Of a stretch of DNA of 64,000 nt, positions 8,231-17,379 are shown in pieces; position 1 is the first letter of the stretch; each line of letters opens with the position of its first letter. A model generated the notes under the pieces. It was given only the letters and a program-made list of their open reading frames with translations, was not told the DNA's origin and did no database searches. Position numbers and translations under genes: made by a program. The DNA is from Bacteroidota bacterium (GTDB lineage Bacteria; Bacteroidota; Bacteroidia; Bacteroidales; F082): assembly GCA_016715945.1 (NCBI GenBank), contig JADJXJ010000001.1, positions 992,001-1,056,000 of the forward strand, given 5' to 3'.

Positions 8231-10636
8231 ATGAAAAAGATCTTTTTATCACTCATATTATTTTTAGCCCTGCAGTTGCATACGCTGGGGCAACAGATTC
8301 AGCTATTGGACGCTACTACCCGGCAGGCACTGCCATTTGCCACAGTTGTGCGGCTTCAGACCGGCGAGGCACGTATTGCCGGGTCGAATGGCAGGTTGGT
8401 GTTCGACGGACTGACACAGGCTGACACACTGCAATTCAGCATGTTGGGTTATGCCACCAAGAAACTATCGTTGAAGCAGCTCGAAGAAAGGCGGTATGTT
8501 GTAGCCTTGCGTCCGGTGGATATCAGGCTCGGCGAGGTGGTTGTTTCGGCCAACCGCTGGGCAAGCGTTGCGCGCGAAGTGCCACAGCGCATCAGCCGCA
8601 TCAGCAGCGCTGCCATCGGACTGAGCCAGCCTCAGACTGCGGCCGACCTGCTGGGAAGCGGAGGCGAAGTATTTATTCAGAAAAGCCAGCAAGGTGGCGG
8701 AAGTCCGATGATTCGCGGATTTGCCACCAACAGGCTGCTTATCGCTGTGGACGGGGTGCGCATGAACAATGCCATCTTTCGTGGGGGTAACCTGCAAAAC
8801 GTGATTTCTATCGACCCTTTCAGCCTGCAAAGTGCCGAGGTGCTCTTTGGTCCGGGTTCGGTAATGTATGGAAGCGATGCCCTTGGCGGGGTGATGCTCT
8901 TCAATACCTTACGTCCTGAAATACAGGATGATGAACCGCATGTGAATGGAGCTGCCACAGCACGGTACGCCTCGGCCAACAACGAAAAAACCTTTCATAT
9001 GCACCTGATGGCCGGAGGAAAAAAAATGGCCTCGCTCACCAGTTTCAGCATGAACGATTTCGGCCACCTCCGCATGGGACGCTATTGCCGCGACGAATAC
9101 CTTAAAACCTATTACATACAGCGCATGGACAGCGTGGATCGTGTGGTCGAAAATCCCGACCCCCTTGTGCAAATTCCCAGCGCCTACAAACAGTGGAATC
9201 TCTTACAAAAATTTCTGGTTCCACTTACGCCCAATCTTGAACTGGGTTACACGCTTATTCACTCTACCACAAGCAATTACGACCGCTACGACCGGCTGCT
9301 CCGCTTCCGTAACAACCTGCCACGGAGCGCAGTGTGGTACTACGGGCCGCAGGACTGGACCATGAACCTGCTCAGCCTGCAATGGAGCCATTCGAACAAG
9401 TTTTTCGACGATTTGAAGCTCAACATTGCCCGTCAGGACTTTGCCGAAAGCAGGCACGACCGCGATCTGAACCGCAACGTATTGAGGCACAGATGGGAAA
9501 AAGTAACAGCCTGGTCTTCGAATGCCGACTTCAGGAAGCTGCTTGCACCTAACCGCACCCTCGTTTATGGCCTGGAGTGGATCTGGAACAATGTAGAATC
9601 GACCGGCGAAGATGTCAACATCAAAACACGCAAGACAACCAAAGCCCTGGCCAGGTATCCCATGGCCGACTGGACAAGCCTGGGCGTGTATGCGCAACTC
9701 AGTCACCGCTTCAACCAACAATTCCTGGTACAGGCAGGTGCCCGATACAGTCATACACTGATCGATGCCACATTTGACCAGGCGCTCAGCGGACTGCCAT
9801 TCAGCAAGGCTGAACTGAACAAAGGTGCCCTTACCGGAAGCGCCGGACTGCTGTTTAATCCCGACAGCAAAACCAGCCTGAGTTTCAACCTGGCTTCAGG
9901 CTTCAGGGCGCCGAATGTGGACGATATGGGCAAAATCTTCGACTCCGAACCAGGTACCGTCACCGTACCCAATCCTGCGCTCAAACCTGAATACCTCTAT
10001 TCGGCAGAGCTTGGCCTGGCACGTGAGTTGGGTAACCGGGCCAAATTGGATGCCACCGCCTACTACAGCTATCTCGACCAGGCCATGGTGCGCCGCGCAT
10101 TTACCCTGAACGGGGCCGACAGTGTAATCTACAACAACGAGATGAGCAAGGTGATGGCCATACAGAATGCAGCCTTTGCCACGGTGTATGGCCTGCAGGC
10201 CTCGCTCGAACTCAAGGCAGGAAACGGCTTATCGTGGCGCAACAGCCTGGTATGGCAAAAAGGCGAAGAAGAGCTGGACAACGGCGAGCGCAGTCCGCTC
10301 CGCCATGCCGCTCCCCTGCTCTACCGGTCGGCATTGAGCTACAGGAATCAACAAACAACCATCGAACTTTATTACATTTACAACGCCGAAGTGAGTCACG
10401 AAAACATGCCCGCCGAAGAAATCTCAAAGGATTATATGTATGCCATAGACGAGAATGGAAAACCTTTCTCACCAGTATGGTACACACTGAATATCAGATT
10501 GATGCATCAGATCAACGAAACCTTTGGCATTTCTGCAGGCATCGAGAACATCACCGACAGGCGCTACCGACCCTACAGTTCAGGTCTGGTGGCACCGGGT
10601 CGGAATATGGTCTTTGCGCTCAATATGAAGTTCTGA
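8231..10636 (+). CDS. TonB-dependent outer-membrane receptor (haem/haemoprotein-type)
   Basis: This is a complete 801-residue receptor. It has a signal peptide (LILFLALQLHTLG), then a carboxypeptidase-like regulatory domain (~20-95). A plug follows (~110-230) with IRGFATNRLLIAVDGVRMNN and FGPGSVMYGSDALGGVM, then a long barrel ending in Phe (FALNMKF). The plug wording is typical of the haem/haemoglobin/colicin receptor branch, so haem or a haemoprotein is a reasonable guess, but substrate is not proven by sequence. The barrel includes the conserved FRAPNVDD and ENITDRRYRPY segments. An AGGAG at 8221-8225 sits 5 bp before the ATG, a stronger Shine-Dalgarno than is usual in this phylum. A terminator follows at 10642. 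Confidence 0.9.
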   Translation: MKKIFLSLILFLALQLHTLGQQIQLLDATTRQALPFATVVRLQTGEARIAGSNGRLVFDGLTQADTLQFSMLGYATKKLSLKQLEERRYVVALRPVDIRLGEVVVSANRWASVAREVPQRISRISSAAIGLSQPQTAADLLGSGGEVFIQKSQQGGGSPMIRGFATNRLLIAVDGVRMNNAIFRGGNLQNVISIDPFSLQSAEVLFGPGSVMYGSDALGGVMLFNTLRPEIQDDEPHVNGAATARYASANNEKTFHMHLMAGGKKMASLTSFSMNDFGHLRMGRYCRDEYLKTYYIQRMDSVDRVVENPDPLVQIPSAYKQWNLLQKFLVPLTPNLELGYTLIHSTTSNYDRYDRLLRFRNNLPRSAVWYYGPQDWTMNLLSLQWSHSNKFFDDLKLNIARQDFAESRHDRDLNRNVLRHRWEKVTAWSSNADFRKLLAPNRTLVYGLEWIWNNVESTGEDVNIKTRKTTKALARYPMADWTSLGVYAQLSHRFNQQFLVQAGARYSHTLIDATFDQALSGLPFSKAELNKGALTGSAGLLFNPDSKTSLSFNLASGFRAPNVDDMGKIFDSEPGTVTVPNPALKPEYLYSAELGLARELGNRAKLDATAYYSYLDQAMVRRAFTLNGADSVIYNNEMSKVMAIQNAAFATVYGLQASLELKAGNGLSWRNSLVWQKGEEELDNGERSPLRHAAPLLYRSALSYRNQQTTIELYYIYNAEVSHENMPAEEISKDYMYAIDENGKPFSPVWYTLNIRLMHQINETFGISAGIENITDRRYRPYSSGLVAPGRNMVFALNMKF

Positions 10637-10641
10637 ACAAC

Positions 10642-10678
10642 GAGGCTTGCAGCAGGTTGCCTGTTGCAAGCCTCTTTT
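10642..10678 (+). terminator. Rho-independent terminator after the TonB receptor
   Basis: A perfect 10-bp stem, GAGGCTTGCA (10642-10651) with TGCAAGCCTC (10665-10674), is followed by TTTT. It lies just after the receptor stop codon and before the next ATG at 10701. Confidence 0.85.
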
Positions 10679-10700
10679 AAACCACCTTATTGCAGCAAAA

Positions 10701-11540
10701 ATGTTTGTAAGAAACTTACTGTTGTTGTTTGCATTTTTGGGAGCCTCAGCCGCGCTGCATGCCCATATCGAGCCACCAAAATCGCCGGATGAGCGTAAAA
10801 ATGCACTTGCCACGCGCGAAAAATACCGGAAAGCCGGGGTGATGCGCGCAACTCTCACCCAAACCTCAGCTGATGGTAAAACTTTCCCCTTGATCGAGTG
10901 GAAATACGACGACCAGGGACGTGAAAGCACCATGGTGATGTATGATCAAAAAACCGGCAACAAAACCTTCGTCACCCAAACGTATGACAGGATGAGCAAC
11001 CTGGTGCTCAATGCCGACCGCAACGAAACCGGACAGATTTCGGAAATGAACGTGCTGGAATATACCCCCGAAAACCTGATTAGCCGGGTAATCAGCTATG
11101 ACAGCAACCTGCATATTTCCGGCACCATGGAATATACCTACCTGAAAAACACTGTCTTGGCAACAAAATACCTTCATAACCATAGTCAGCAATACACCAT
11201 CACCTATGTTTATGTCAACGGGAAAAACACCGGGGCTATCCAGCAGGATGGCGCCGGCAAGCTGATGATGCGCACAGTGAATCAATATGGTTACGATGGC
11301 ATGCGCACGCTGAAAGAGGTGTACAACTCCGACAATCAGCTCGATTTTTACTACACCTACTCATACTCCGCAAATGGCGACTTCGAACGTATCGAAAAGC
11401 GTAGTCCGGAGCGAAAACTGTTGCGAACTGATGCATTTACCTACAACGAAAAAGGCTTGATTGACACCCTGACAATTTCTGACGCTGACGGAAACATGAT
11501 CCTGAAAAGACAATATGCTTATGTTTTTATTAACGATTGA
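10701..11540 (+). CDS. Exported protein with YD/RHS-like short repeats
   Basis: The frame is open from 10647, but the ATG at 10701 begins a clear signal peptide (MFVRNLLLLFAFLGASAALHA), and the earlier ATG lies inside the terminator. The 279-residue product is then built of repeated strand pairs such as IEWKYDDQGRESTMVMY, VTQTYDRMSNLVLNAD, NQYGYDGMRTLKEVY and DAFTYNEKGLIDTLTI. These x-Y-D/N-x-x-G units resemble the sugar-binding YD repeats of RHS/wall-associated proteins, arranged as a flat beta structure. A periplasmic or surface location is likely. Function is unknown. Confidence 0.7.
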   Translation: MFVRNLLLLFAFLGASAALHAHIEPPKSPDERKNALATREKYRKAGVMRATLTQTSADGKTFPLIEWKYDDQGRESTMVMYDQKTGNKTFVTQTYDRMSNLVLNADRNETGQISEMNVLEYTPENLISRVISYDSNLHISGTMEYTYLKNTVLATKYLHNHSQQYTITYVYVNGKNTGAIQQDGAGKLMMRTVNQYGYDGMRTLKEVYNSDNQLDFYYTYSYSANGDFERIEKRSPERKLLRTDAFTYNEKGLIDTLTISDADGNMILKRQYAYVFIND

Positions 11541-11592
11541 GCTTTGAACATCTGAACACAGTAAACGTTTTAAGTCAAATTTACCAAACACT

Positions 11593-12093
11593 ATGGCAAC
11601 AATTACCCTTAAAGGAAATCCCATCAACACAGTGGGCCACCTGCCCGAGAAAGGCAGCATGACACCAGACTTCAAACTTGTAAAAAGTGACCTGAGCGTG
11701 GTTACGCCAGCCGACCTCAAAGGCAAGAAGGTGATTCTGAACATCTTCCCCAGCCTGGATACGGATGTATGTGCTGCCTCTGTGCGCAGGTTCAATGCCG
11801 AAGCATCGACGCTCGACAACACTGTAGTGCTTTGTATATCCAAGGACCTTCCTTTTGCCAACAAGCGTTTCTGCTCGGTGGAAGGTTTGGAAAATGTGGT
11901 CACTGCCAGCGATTTCCGCGATGGCAGTTTTGGGAAGAATTTTGGTGTGACCATAGCCGACGGTCCATTAGCCGGGCTGCACTCGCGCGCTGTGGTGGTG
12001 CTCAACGAAAACGGCCAGGTAATTTACACCGAGCAGGTTCCGGAAATTGTGCAGGAACCCGACTACGAAGCTGCCCTCAACGCGGTGCGCTAA
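11593..12093 (+). CDS. tpx: Thiol peroxidase (Tpx-type peroxiredoxin)
   Basis: The 166-residue length is usual for Tpx. The N-terminus (ATITLKGNPINTVGHLPEKG) is diagnostic for the family. The peroxidatic Cys lies in PSLDTDVCAASVRRFN and the resolving Cys in ANKRFCSVEG. The enzyme reduces hydrogen and alkyl hydroperoxides in the cytoplasm or periplasm, using thioredoxin as electron donor. It appears to be its own transcription unit, closed by the hairpin at 12116. Confidence 0.95.
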   Translation: MATITLKGNPINTVGHLPEKGSMTPDFKLVKSDLSVVTPADLKGKKVILNIFPSLDTDVCAASVRRFNAEASTLDNTVVLCISKDLPFANKRFCSVEGLENVVTASDFRDGSFGKNFGVTIADGPLAGLHSRAVVVLNENGQVIYTEQVPEIVQEPDYEAALNAVR

Positions 12094-12115
12094 AAAAGAA
12101 ATCTGACTAACTTGC

Positions 12116-12145
12116 AGGCCTGCAACAAATGTTGCGGGCCTTTTG
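12116..12145 (+). terminator. Terminator between tpx and aroQ
   Basis: A stem of AGGCCTGCAAC (12116-12126) and GTTGCGGGCCT (12131-12141), with a 4-base loop and one mismatch, is followed by TTT and a T-rich stretch. The aroQ start codon is only 19 bp after it. Confidence 0.75.
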
Positions 12146-12163
12146 CTTTTTATTGTATTCAAT

Positions 12164-12586
12164 ATGAAGATACTGATTCTCAATGGCCCCAACCTCAACC
12201 TGCTTGGCAAACGCCAGCCCGAGGTTTATGGCAGCCAAAGCATGGACGAGGTTGTTCAAAACCTCAGGGAACAATTTCCAGAGCATAGGCTCGAATATGC
12301 CCAATCGAACCACGAAGGCATGTTGATCGACTGGTTGCACGAAGCCGGACAAAGCTTCGATGGTGTAGTCTTCAATCCCGGTGGCTATGCCCACACCAGT
12401 ATTGCACTGGCCGATGCCATCCGAAGCATTAATGTGCCTGTGGTAGAGGTGCACATCAGCAATATCCATGCCCGGGAGGCCTATCGCAACCACAGCTTTA
12501 CGGCTGCTGCTGCCAAAGGCCTGATTTCCGGATTTGGCACCAAGGGTTACGCATTGGCTGTCAAGGCATTGGAAATGATGGCCTAG
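12164..12586 (+). CDS. aroQ: 3-dehydroquinate dehydratase, type II
   Basis: The ATG at 12164 (MKILILNGPNLNLLG) matches the family's standard N-terminus; the open frame begins seven codons earlier. The protein is 140 residues, normal for the dodecameric type II enzyme. Visible family marks are NGPNLNLLGKRQPEVYG with the catalytic Tyr, the FNPGGYAHTSIALADAI loop, and VEVHISNIHAREAYRNHSF with the active-site His. It converts 3-dehydroquinate to 3-dehydroshikimate, the third step of the shikimate pathway. The gene ends 6 bp before the convergent glycosyltransferase gene, so the two transcripts probably meet. Confidence 0.95.
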   Translation: MKILILNGPNLNLLGKRQPEVYGSQSMDEVVQNLREQFPEHRLEYAQSNHEGMLIDWLHEAGQSFDGVVFNPGGYAHTSIALADAIRSINVPVVEVHISNIHAREAYRNHSFTAAAAKGLISGFGTKGYALAVKALEMMA

Positions 12587-12592
12587 ACCATT

Positions 12593-13609
12593 TCAGCTCA
12601 GGCTTTTCTGATTGAGCTCAGTGAAAAATCGTTTCTGCAGAAGAAAATAGTCTATCACAATATTTCTTCGGTAAATCCGGCTCACCTTTTTGGGCTGTAT
12701 AGCTTTTCGCTTTTTGCTTAGCACAGGCAGTTTGCGGTAGAAATGGGCATGTGCCCGCCATACTGCAAAGAAATCACCCCAACCACCTTCAATAAGGAAT
12801 TTAAGACTTGCCACAATGTCGAGAAACAAGCGCGAAAGAATGACGTACCAGAAATAGGACGACGGCATGTTTTTGTAGATCATCGAAAGGTTGTTGCGAA
12901 AGTTCAGATAGGTCTTTCGCGACGAAACCTTGGGCAACGTACCCCCTCCGATGTGATATACCTTAGAATGAGGCACATAAATTATTCGCCAGCCAAGATG
13001 CTTCATTCGCCAGCAAAGATCAATCTCTTCCATGTGAGCAAAAAAATCGGCATCGAAACCTCCTGCTGCTTCGAATGCCTCCCGCCTGAGAAACATGCAG
13101 GCTCCGCTGGCCCAGAATACCTCGAACACATCATCGTACTGGCCCAGGTCTTCTTCCAGGGTTTGAAACAAGCGGCCACGACAAAAAGGATATCCGAATT
13201 TGTCGATGAATCCTCCGCCTGCGCCAGCGTATTCAAAATATGCCATATCGGCATAAGAGAGCAGTTTTGGCTGACATGCAGCCACATCGGGATGCGCCTC
13301 CATAAAACCATAAAGTCCTGACAGCCAACCCTGTGTTACTTCAATATCGGAATTAAGCAGCACAAAGTATTTGTAACGGAGCTGTCTCAGGGCCTGGTTG
13401 TAGCCACCGGCATATCCGTGATTTTTATTGTTGATGATGATGCCAGCCTCGGGATAATTCGCCCTGAGCCATTCCACCGAGCCATCGGTGGAAGCATTAT
13501 CGGCCACAATCACATCAGCCTCGGGACTAAAACGCAGCACATCCGACAGAAAACGTTCGAGGAAACGCTTGCCGTTGTAATTCAGGATGACGACGGCTAT
13601 ATCTTTCAT
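12593..13609 (-). CDS. Family 2 glycosyltransferase (rhamnosyltransferase-like)
   Basis: The 338-residue protein has a GT-A fold. Nucleotide binding is at VVILNYNGKRFLERFL and VIVADNASTDGSVEWL, a DxD-type metal site is at VLLNSDIEVTQGW, and a second substrate motif is at FFAHMEEIDLCWRMKHLGWR. It resembles the WbbL-type transferases that add a sugar to lipid-linked glycans. It overlaps the acyltransferase gene by 4 bp (ATGA), so the pair is co-translated and likely acts on the same envelope lipid or glycan. The C-terminal ~80 residues are basic and partly hydrophobic, suggesting membrane association. Confidence 0.9.
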   Translation of the reverse strand: MKDIAVVILNYNGKRFLERFLSDVLRFSPEADVIVADNASTDGSVEWLRANYPEAGIIINNKNHGYAGGYNQALRQLRYKYFVLLNSDIEVTQGWLSGLYGFMEAHPDVAACQPKLLSYADMAYFEYAGAGGGFIDKFGYPFCRGRLFQTLEEDLGQYDDVFEVFWASGACMFLRREAFEAAGGFDADFFAHMEEIDLCWRMKHLGWRIIYVPHSKVYHIGGGTLPKVSSRKTYLNFRNNLSMIYKNMPSSYFWYVILSRLFLDIVASLKFLIEGGWGDFFAVWRAHAHFYRKLPVLSKKRKAIQPKKVSRIYRRNIVIDYFLLQKRFFTELNQKSLS

Positions 13610-14490
13610 TTTGAGGCTGATTTGCGTTTATGTTTCCATCTGCGGTGGCTCCACAGCCAGTTGTCGGGACTTTGGAGGAGCGAATGCTCGAGCCGGCGCG
13701 CATAAGCTTCGGTGAGCGGGTTAGTCTTTTCTGGGTCATCCACCGGACGCAGTTCTTCGACCACTGCCAGGTAATTTCCCCTTTCCGTGCGGAGCAAATC
13801 TACATAAAAGACCTCAAAACCAAGGCTTTGTGCCATCTTTTCCATTCCGGTGAAAAAAGGCGTCTCCTGATGCATGAAAGTGGTCCAATGATCGCTGCTT
13901 TTTCCGCCCGGGGTTTGGTCGCCAGGGATAATCATTACGCGCACCTTGCTATCGCCGGAAGCCAGCTTACGGTAGGCCGTCTTCGACTCGAGCAACTTCA
14001 GTCCGCCCAGCCTGCTGCGCATGTGGTAAAAGAGGGCATCGAACACCCTGCTGCGCTGTTGTTTGTAAAACGAGCCTGCCTGACCGGGAAAAACGAGCGA
14101 CAAATAGGCCCCAAACCATTCCCAGTTGCCGCAGTGCCCTATGGCCAGAAACACGCGTTTACCCTGGCTGAGGGCGTTGTCAATCAGCGCTTTGTTTTTC
14201 ATTTGCATGAGTTGCGTCAGCTTTCGCGGCGAAATGCTGAGCAAACAAAGCGCCTCGGTAAAAAGGTCGGCGAGGTTGCGGTAAAACTTCTTTTCTATCG
14301 CCCGGAGCTCGTCAGTTGTCTTTTCTGGAAAGCTGAGTTGCAGATTTTTTCTTACCACCATGCGCCTGTAGCGGACCACCCTGCGAAGCAGAAATGCGAT
14401 GACATCCGAGAATGCATACCGCAGTTTTGATGGTAAAGCCCTGATTAAAAACGATATGGCAGTAAACAACCAAATGATGGCCCTGGTCAT
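13606..14490 (-). CDS. Lysophospholipid/lipid A acyltransferase family protein (LpxL/HtrB-like)
   Basis: The product is 294 residues with one N-terminal membrane segment (IIWLFTAISFLIRALPSKLR). The HX4(D/E) catalytic motif is in AIGHCGNWEWFG, and the downstream region IIPGDQTPGG is typical of the family. Members add a secondary acyl chain to Kdo-lipid A or related lipids at the inner membrane's cytoplasmic face. The 4-bp overlap with the glycosyltransferase fits a role in envelope lipid maturation. Substrate and chain length cannot be told from sequence. Confidence 0.88.
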   Translation of the reverse strand: MTRAIIWLFTAISFLIRALPSKLRYAFSDVIAFLLRRVVRYRRMVVRKNLQLSFPEKTTDELRAIEKKFYRNLADLFTEALCLLSISPRKLTQLMQMKNKALIDNALSQGKRVFLAIGHCGNWEWFGAYLSLVFPGQAGSFYKQQRSRVFDALFYHMRSRLGGLKLLESKTAYRKLASGDSKVRVMIIPGDQTPGGKSSDHWTTFMHQETPFFTGMEKMAQSLGFEVFYVDLLRTERGNYLAVVEELRPVDDPEKTNPLTEAYARRLEHSLLQSPDNWLWSHRRWKHKRKSASK

Positions 14491-14554
14491 AAGTGCATCT
14501 TCTGAGGCGCAAATTTACGGCCTTGGCTTTAAAGAATTGATGATGCGCAACGGA

Positions 14555-16054
14555 TTAGCGCGGTGTTCTGAAGAAGTCGTCAGCCCTGTTGCCGAAAATA
14601 TCTTCCGGGCGGGTGGCATCGATGCTGTGCGGATCCCAGGTGCGCTTGTAAATATCGAGCTGCCAACGGTAGTTCGACAGTTCGCCTATGGCATCGCTGT
14701 GAATGAGCACAAAATCGTTGGTCACCATGTCCTTGGTTGCAAAAACGAAACGCTTGTTGCGCTGCCTGCCCAGGGTATAGTAGTGCCAGATTTCGTAGGG
14801 ATATGCGCCGGGTTCGCTGTAGCTTTCCACCACCTGATCCGGCGGACCATATTTCAGGTAAACCCTGCCCCGGTCGGTGTTGTAGCCTTTCTTTACGGGG
14901 GTTGCGTATGCTGCATTTACCTTCCTGACCTCCAGATAATATTTTTCCCATTCGGTGGCCGGGTCGTCGTAATTGCGTTTTTGCCAGAAGTTGTAGAAAA
15001 ACCTCTGCATGGTAGCCAGGTCGTTGGTTTTGGCCAGATTGTAGGCATAGTCGCGCTCGGCCTCGGAGGCAATGGGCGCAATACAGCGGAGGAAATCGCG
15101 CAAAGTATCGGCATGGGTGATCCGGCTGGCAAAGGTATTGCCCACTACCACCGACGAAAGGTCGGCCATACGAAACTCCACTCCGGGATTGGATCGCTGG
15201 AAAAAAACTTTGTTATTGGTTATCAGTTTGTTCTGCTGGTCGCGCACTTCCAGCACAAGGTTGTAATTGCCCGATGGCAATTGGCTGATATCCATGCTGT
15301 GCAATACTATGTTTACCGGCCGGGCATCCATGCGTTTGCGAAAAACAAAATCGTTCATGCGGCTGAGGTTCTCGCTGGATTCGATATAGCCGCTGACGAG
15401 AAACTTGCCATCGCTGCCCCACACCTTATCGGAGTGATAGATCTCCGAATAGAAATTCAGGCGGTTCGACGAAGCCGGATAAAAGGCATAGACCATCGGA
15501 ATGAGGTCATATCCGTTTTTGGTTAGTTCGTTTTGTGTGGCCGCAGGCTCAAAACGCTCCAGGAGCTGAATGGCCGAAAACTGAACTTTCTCCTTGTCGA
15601 ATTCCAGATTGATCACCTCTGAGGTTGAAAAAGGAGGCACAACAGCGTTGTTGGGATCGGAAAGCTCCACATTCATGGTGTAGGTTCCCTGCGGCAGAAA
15701 GAACCGTTGCTGGTCGATGATGCCGATGGCCGAACGGCTCAGGTCGGGAATCTTTGGGCTTCGGAGGGTGTATTTGGCAAAACTGCGGATGCTGTCGTTG
15801 CGCGAAAAACTCAGGGTAATGTCAACCGAGGCCTGAAACTGGTTGTCGTCCACAGGTACAAAAACCACACTGCTTCCGGCCACCGCCAGATAAACTTCCA
15901 CATATGGATCACTATCAGGCACATTGAAAGTGGCATAACTCAGGTAGGCCCGCAGACTTTTTTCATCCTGCTGGGAAAAAGCAGTGGTGCTATTGCTTTG
16001 TAGCATGAAGAGTGCTGCGAGACAGATCAGATGTTTGATAATAGGCAAACGCAT
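14555..16054 (-). CDS. GWxTD domain-containing exported protein
   Basis: The product is 499 residues, with a signal peptide (HLICLAALFMLQSNSTTAFSQ) and no other membrane segment. The C-terminal part carries the domain's hallmark as GYNTDRGRVYLKYGPPDQV (so GYxTD rather than GWxTD), followed by YEIWHYY. The N-terminal ~300 residues look like beta-sandwich modules. The family is widespread in Bacteroidota and related phyla, but its biochemical role is unsettled. The gene sits 64 bp upstream of the acyltransferase/glycosyltransferase pair on the same strand and may be transcribed with it. Confidence 0.82.
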   Translation of the reverse strand: MRLPIIKHLICLAALFMLQSNSTTAFSQQDEKSLRAYLSYATFNVPDSDPYVEVYLAVAGSSVVFVPVDDNQFQASVDITLSFSRNDSIRSFAKYTLRSPKIPDLSRSAIGIIDQQRFFLPQGTYTMNVELSDPNNAVVPPFSTSEVINLEFDKEKVQFSAIQLLERFEPAATQNELTKNGYDLIPMVYAFYPASSNRLNFYSEIYHSDKVWGSDGKFLVSGYIESSENLSRMNDFVFRKRMDARPVNIVLHSMDISQLPSGNYNLVLEVRDQQNKLITNNKVFFQRSNPGVEFRMADLSSVVVGNTFASRITHADTLRDFLRCIAPIASEAERDYAYNLAKTNDLATMQRFFYNFWQKRNYDDPATEWEKYYLEVRKVNAAYATPVKKGYNTDRGRVYLKYGPPDQVVESYSEPGAYPYEIWHYYTLGRQRNKRFVFATKDMVTNDFVLIHSDAIGELSNYRWQLDIYKRTWDPHSIDATRPEDIFGNRADDFFRTPR

Positions 16055-16289
16055 AGTCAGGTTATTTTAGACAAGCTGATGTCCGTTCGATGTTCTTTTT
16101 TTTGCTGGTTCTTAGAATTAACTATTTGATTACCAATACATTACTCAAATCCCGTTCACAAGAACCCTGAAACAGTCGAAGAAGGAACTTCAGCTAAGTA
16201 CAAATATAATCAAATACCCATTAGGGCGTGAGTTTGCAGCAGGATAAGGCAGTTTGCATCTTGTTTCTGGTTTCGTGGCCGAAGATCAT

Positions 16290-16321
16290 TTGCGAGCGAG
16301 CGCCAAAAGTTTTTACCTTTG
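16290..16321 (+). promoter_or_regulatory. Bacteroidetes-type promoter of tRNA-Ser(UGA)
   Basis: A -7 box TACCTTTG (16314-16321) matches the Bacteroidetes TAnnTTTG consensus, with a TTG at 16290-16292, 21 bp upstream, in the allowed range for the -33 element. It lies 4 bp before the tRNA. Confidence 0.7.
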
Positions 16322-16325
16322 CAGC

Positions 16326-16414
16326 GGAGGAATGGCAGAGCGGTCGATTGCGGCGGTCTTGAAAACCGTTGTCCGCCTAACGGCGGACCGGGGGTTCGAA
16401 TCCCTCTTCCTCCG
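16326..16414 (+). tRNA. tRNA-Ser (anticodon UGA)
   Basis: The acceptor stem GGAGGAA (16326-16332) pairs with TTCCTCC (16407-16413), with discriminator G at 16414. The D arm is GCAGAGCGG..., the anticodon loop CTTGAAA gives TGA, and there is a long class-II variable arm (GTCCGCC-TAAC-GGCGGAC). The T loop is GGTTCGAATCC. CCA is not encoded (CAA follows). The bases from the 3' end onward begin the repeat shared with the second tRNA-Ser. Confidence 0.95.
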
Positions 16415-16437
16415 CAACTTTTGATGAAGTTTGAAGT

Positions 16438-16475
16438 AAACCACTGTAAACCCCACTGTTTACGGTGGTTTTCTG
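16438..16475 (+). terminator. Terminator of tRNA-Ser(UGA)
   Basis: A 14-bp stem, AAACCACTGTAAAC (16438-16451) with GTTTACGGTGGTTT (16458-16471), has one T:G wobble and a 6-base loop. It is followed by a T-rich tract (TCTGCTTTT). An equivalent hairpin follows the second tRNA-Ser. Confidence 0.75.
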
Positions 16476-16654
16476 CTTTTAGGGCAGTAGCCGGATGCAA
16501 CCGGATGCAGCATTTCCGGTGGAGTTTAGGTGGAGTTGAGATTTCATGAAAATCTGCTCCACCGAATTTGAGCCTAATACGCTGATTTGCACTACATTGC
16601 AATGTGCCTGATGGGGAGTTTAACCCTATGTTTAACCCTAAAAAACTTTTCATC

Positions 16655-16753
16655 ATGGCATCATCTAAATTCAATGTGTTGTTTTACGCCAGGCACATCA
16701 GTATGGCGCCAAACGCCCGTATCAGAAGCCTAAGCCCGGCCCAACTTGTTTAA
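16655..16753 (+). pseudogene. Possible integrase N-terminal remnant, copy 1
   Basis: This is a 32-residue ORF, MASSKFNVLFYARHISMAPN..., ending at a TAA. The (K/S)FNVLFYAR pattern resembles the opening strand of the arm-binding domain in Bacteroidota tyrosine recombinases, but the rest of such a gene is absent. A sister copy lies at 21538-21657. It is too short for a firm call. Confidence 0.3.
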
Positions 16754-16886
16754 GAACAGGTTTAGGCTTTCAGGACACACCCGAAAAGGCGGTGCTGATG
16801 TGGTTGGAGCTCTCCTTCACGGAATTACAAAACTACCCTGGAATTTTTGCCCTTGATAATCGTTCTTTCCAAAAGTTGATTTTAGG

Positions 16887-17201
16887 TCAATTGTTCCGCT
16901 CAATCACCAGTTCATGCCAGTGCTCAGCAGCTGCAAGCAGCACTTTCAAAAACATCTGAACAAGCTCATCTTCTTCAATATGAACATCTTTTATTTCAAG
17001 ATGCTCCACCTTAAGCAGATAGTAATGATCCAACGGACTTGTGGAACTGTAGATTGGGTTGGCTTTTTTCCAGGCCAGCTCCTCCTGGTCCGAAAACTGG
17101 CTTGCGTCGGTAATGTCGATCAGAAAGCGGTTGTGTGGCCCCGCCTCCAAAAGCATCTTCATGGGCTGGGCGGGATGAAGATAGATATCAATTTCCTGCA
17201 T
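16887..17201 (-). CDS. Small acidic protein of unknown function
   Basis: From the ATG at 17201 the product is 104 residues (MQEIDIYLHPAQPMKMLLEA...). The open frame extends 23 codons further upstream, but that part is low in protein-like character. It is rich in Glu/Asp (EHLEIKDVHIEEDELVQMF) and has no membrane segment, signal or motif I know. It stands alone inside the segment between the two tRNA-Ser genes and is divergent from the SMR transporter. It could be a small cytoplasmic adaptor; no function is assigned. Confidence 0.55.
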   Translation of the reverse strand: MQEIDIYLHPAQPMKMLLEAGPHNRFLIDITDASQFSDQEELAWKKANPIYSSTSPLDHYYLLKVEHLEIKDVHIEEDELVQMFLKVLLAAAEHWHELVIERNN

Positions 17202-17379
17202 GTGATCGGGATTGGTTTCTAAACATAAAGATATGAAAAACAGAGTGTTTTTGCAAGAAATCTGCTGCAAAAAAGGCCATATGGCAGGCTTAATTTCTGC
17301 GAAAAAATGACCCTTTTAACTTTGTTGCAAACTGTTTATTTAAGCTATCTTGCGCCCAGAATTCAATGGTCATCATTTG

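Larger units (their letters stand above)
16415..16806 (+). repeat. tRNA-Ser-linked direct repeat, copy 1
   Basis: About 390 bp following the tRNA are nearly identical to 21288-21679, at a constant offset of 4873 bp for the conserved part. Inside are a hairpin terminator and a GGTGGAGTTTAGGTGGAGTT stretch. A 32-codon ORF at 16655-16753 (MASSKFNVLFYARHISMAPN) resembles the first residues of Bacteroidota phage-type integrases. A GCCTAA...TTAGGC hairpin lies near 16726-16770. The repeat starts inside the tRNA 3' end, as integrative-element attachment sites do. Similarity fades beyond about 16806. No other gene is visible up to 16887. Confidence 0.7.

Noticed and set aside
14399..15526. 375-codon open frame on the plus strand
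   Set aside because: Antisense to the GWxTD protein gene, which has a signal peptide and a known motif; the plus-strand product has no family.
16210..16674. 154-codon minus-strand frame
   Set aside because: Runs through tRNA-Ser(UGA) on the opposite strand; part recurs near the second tRNA only because the DNA is repeated.
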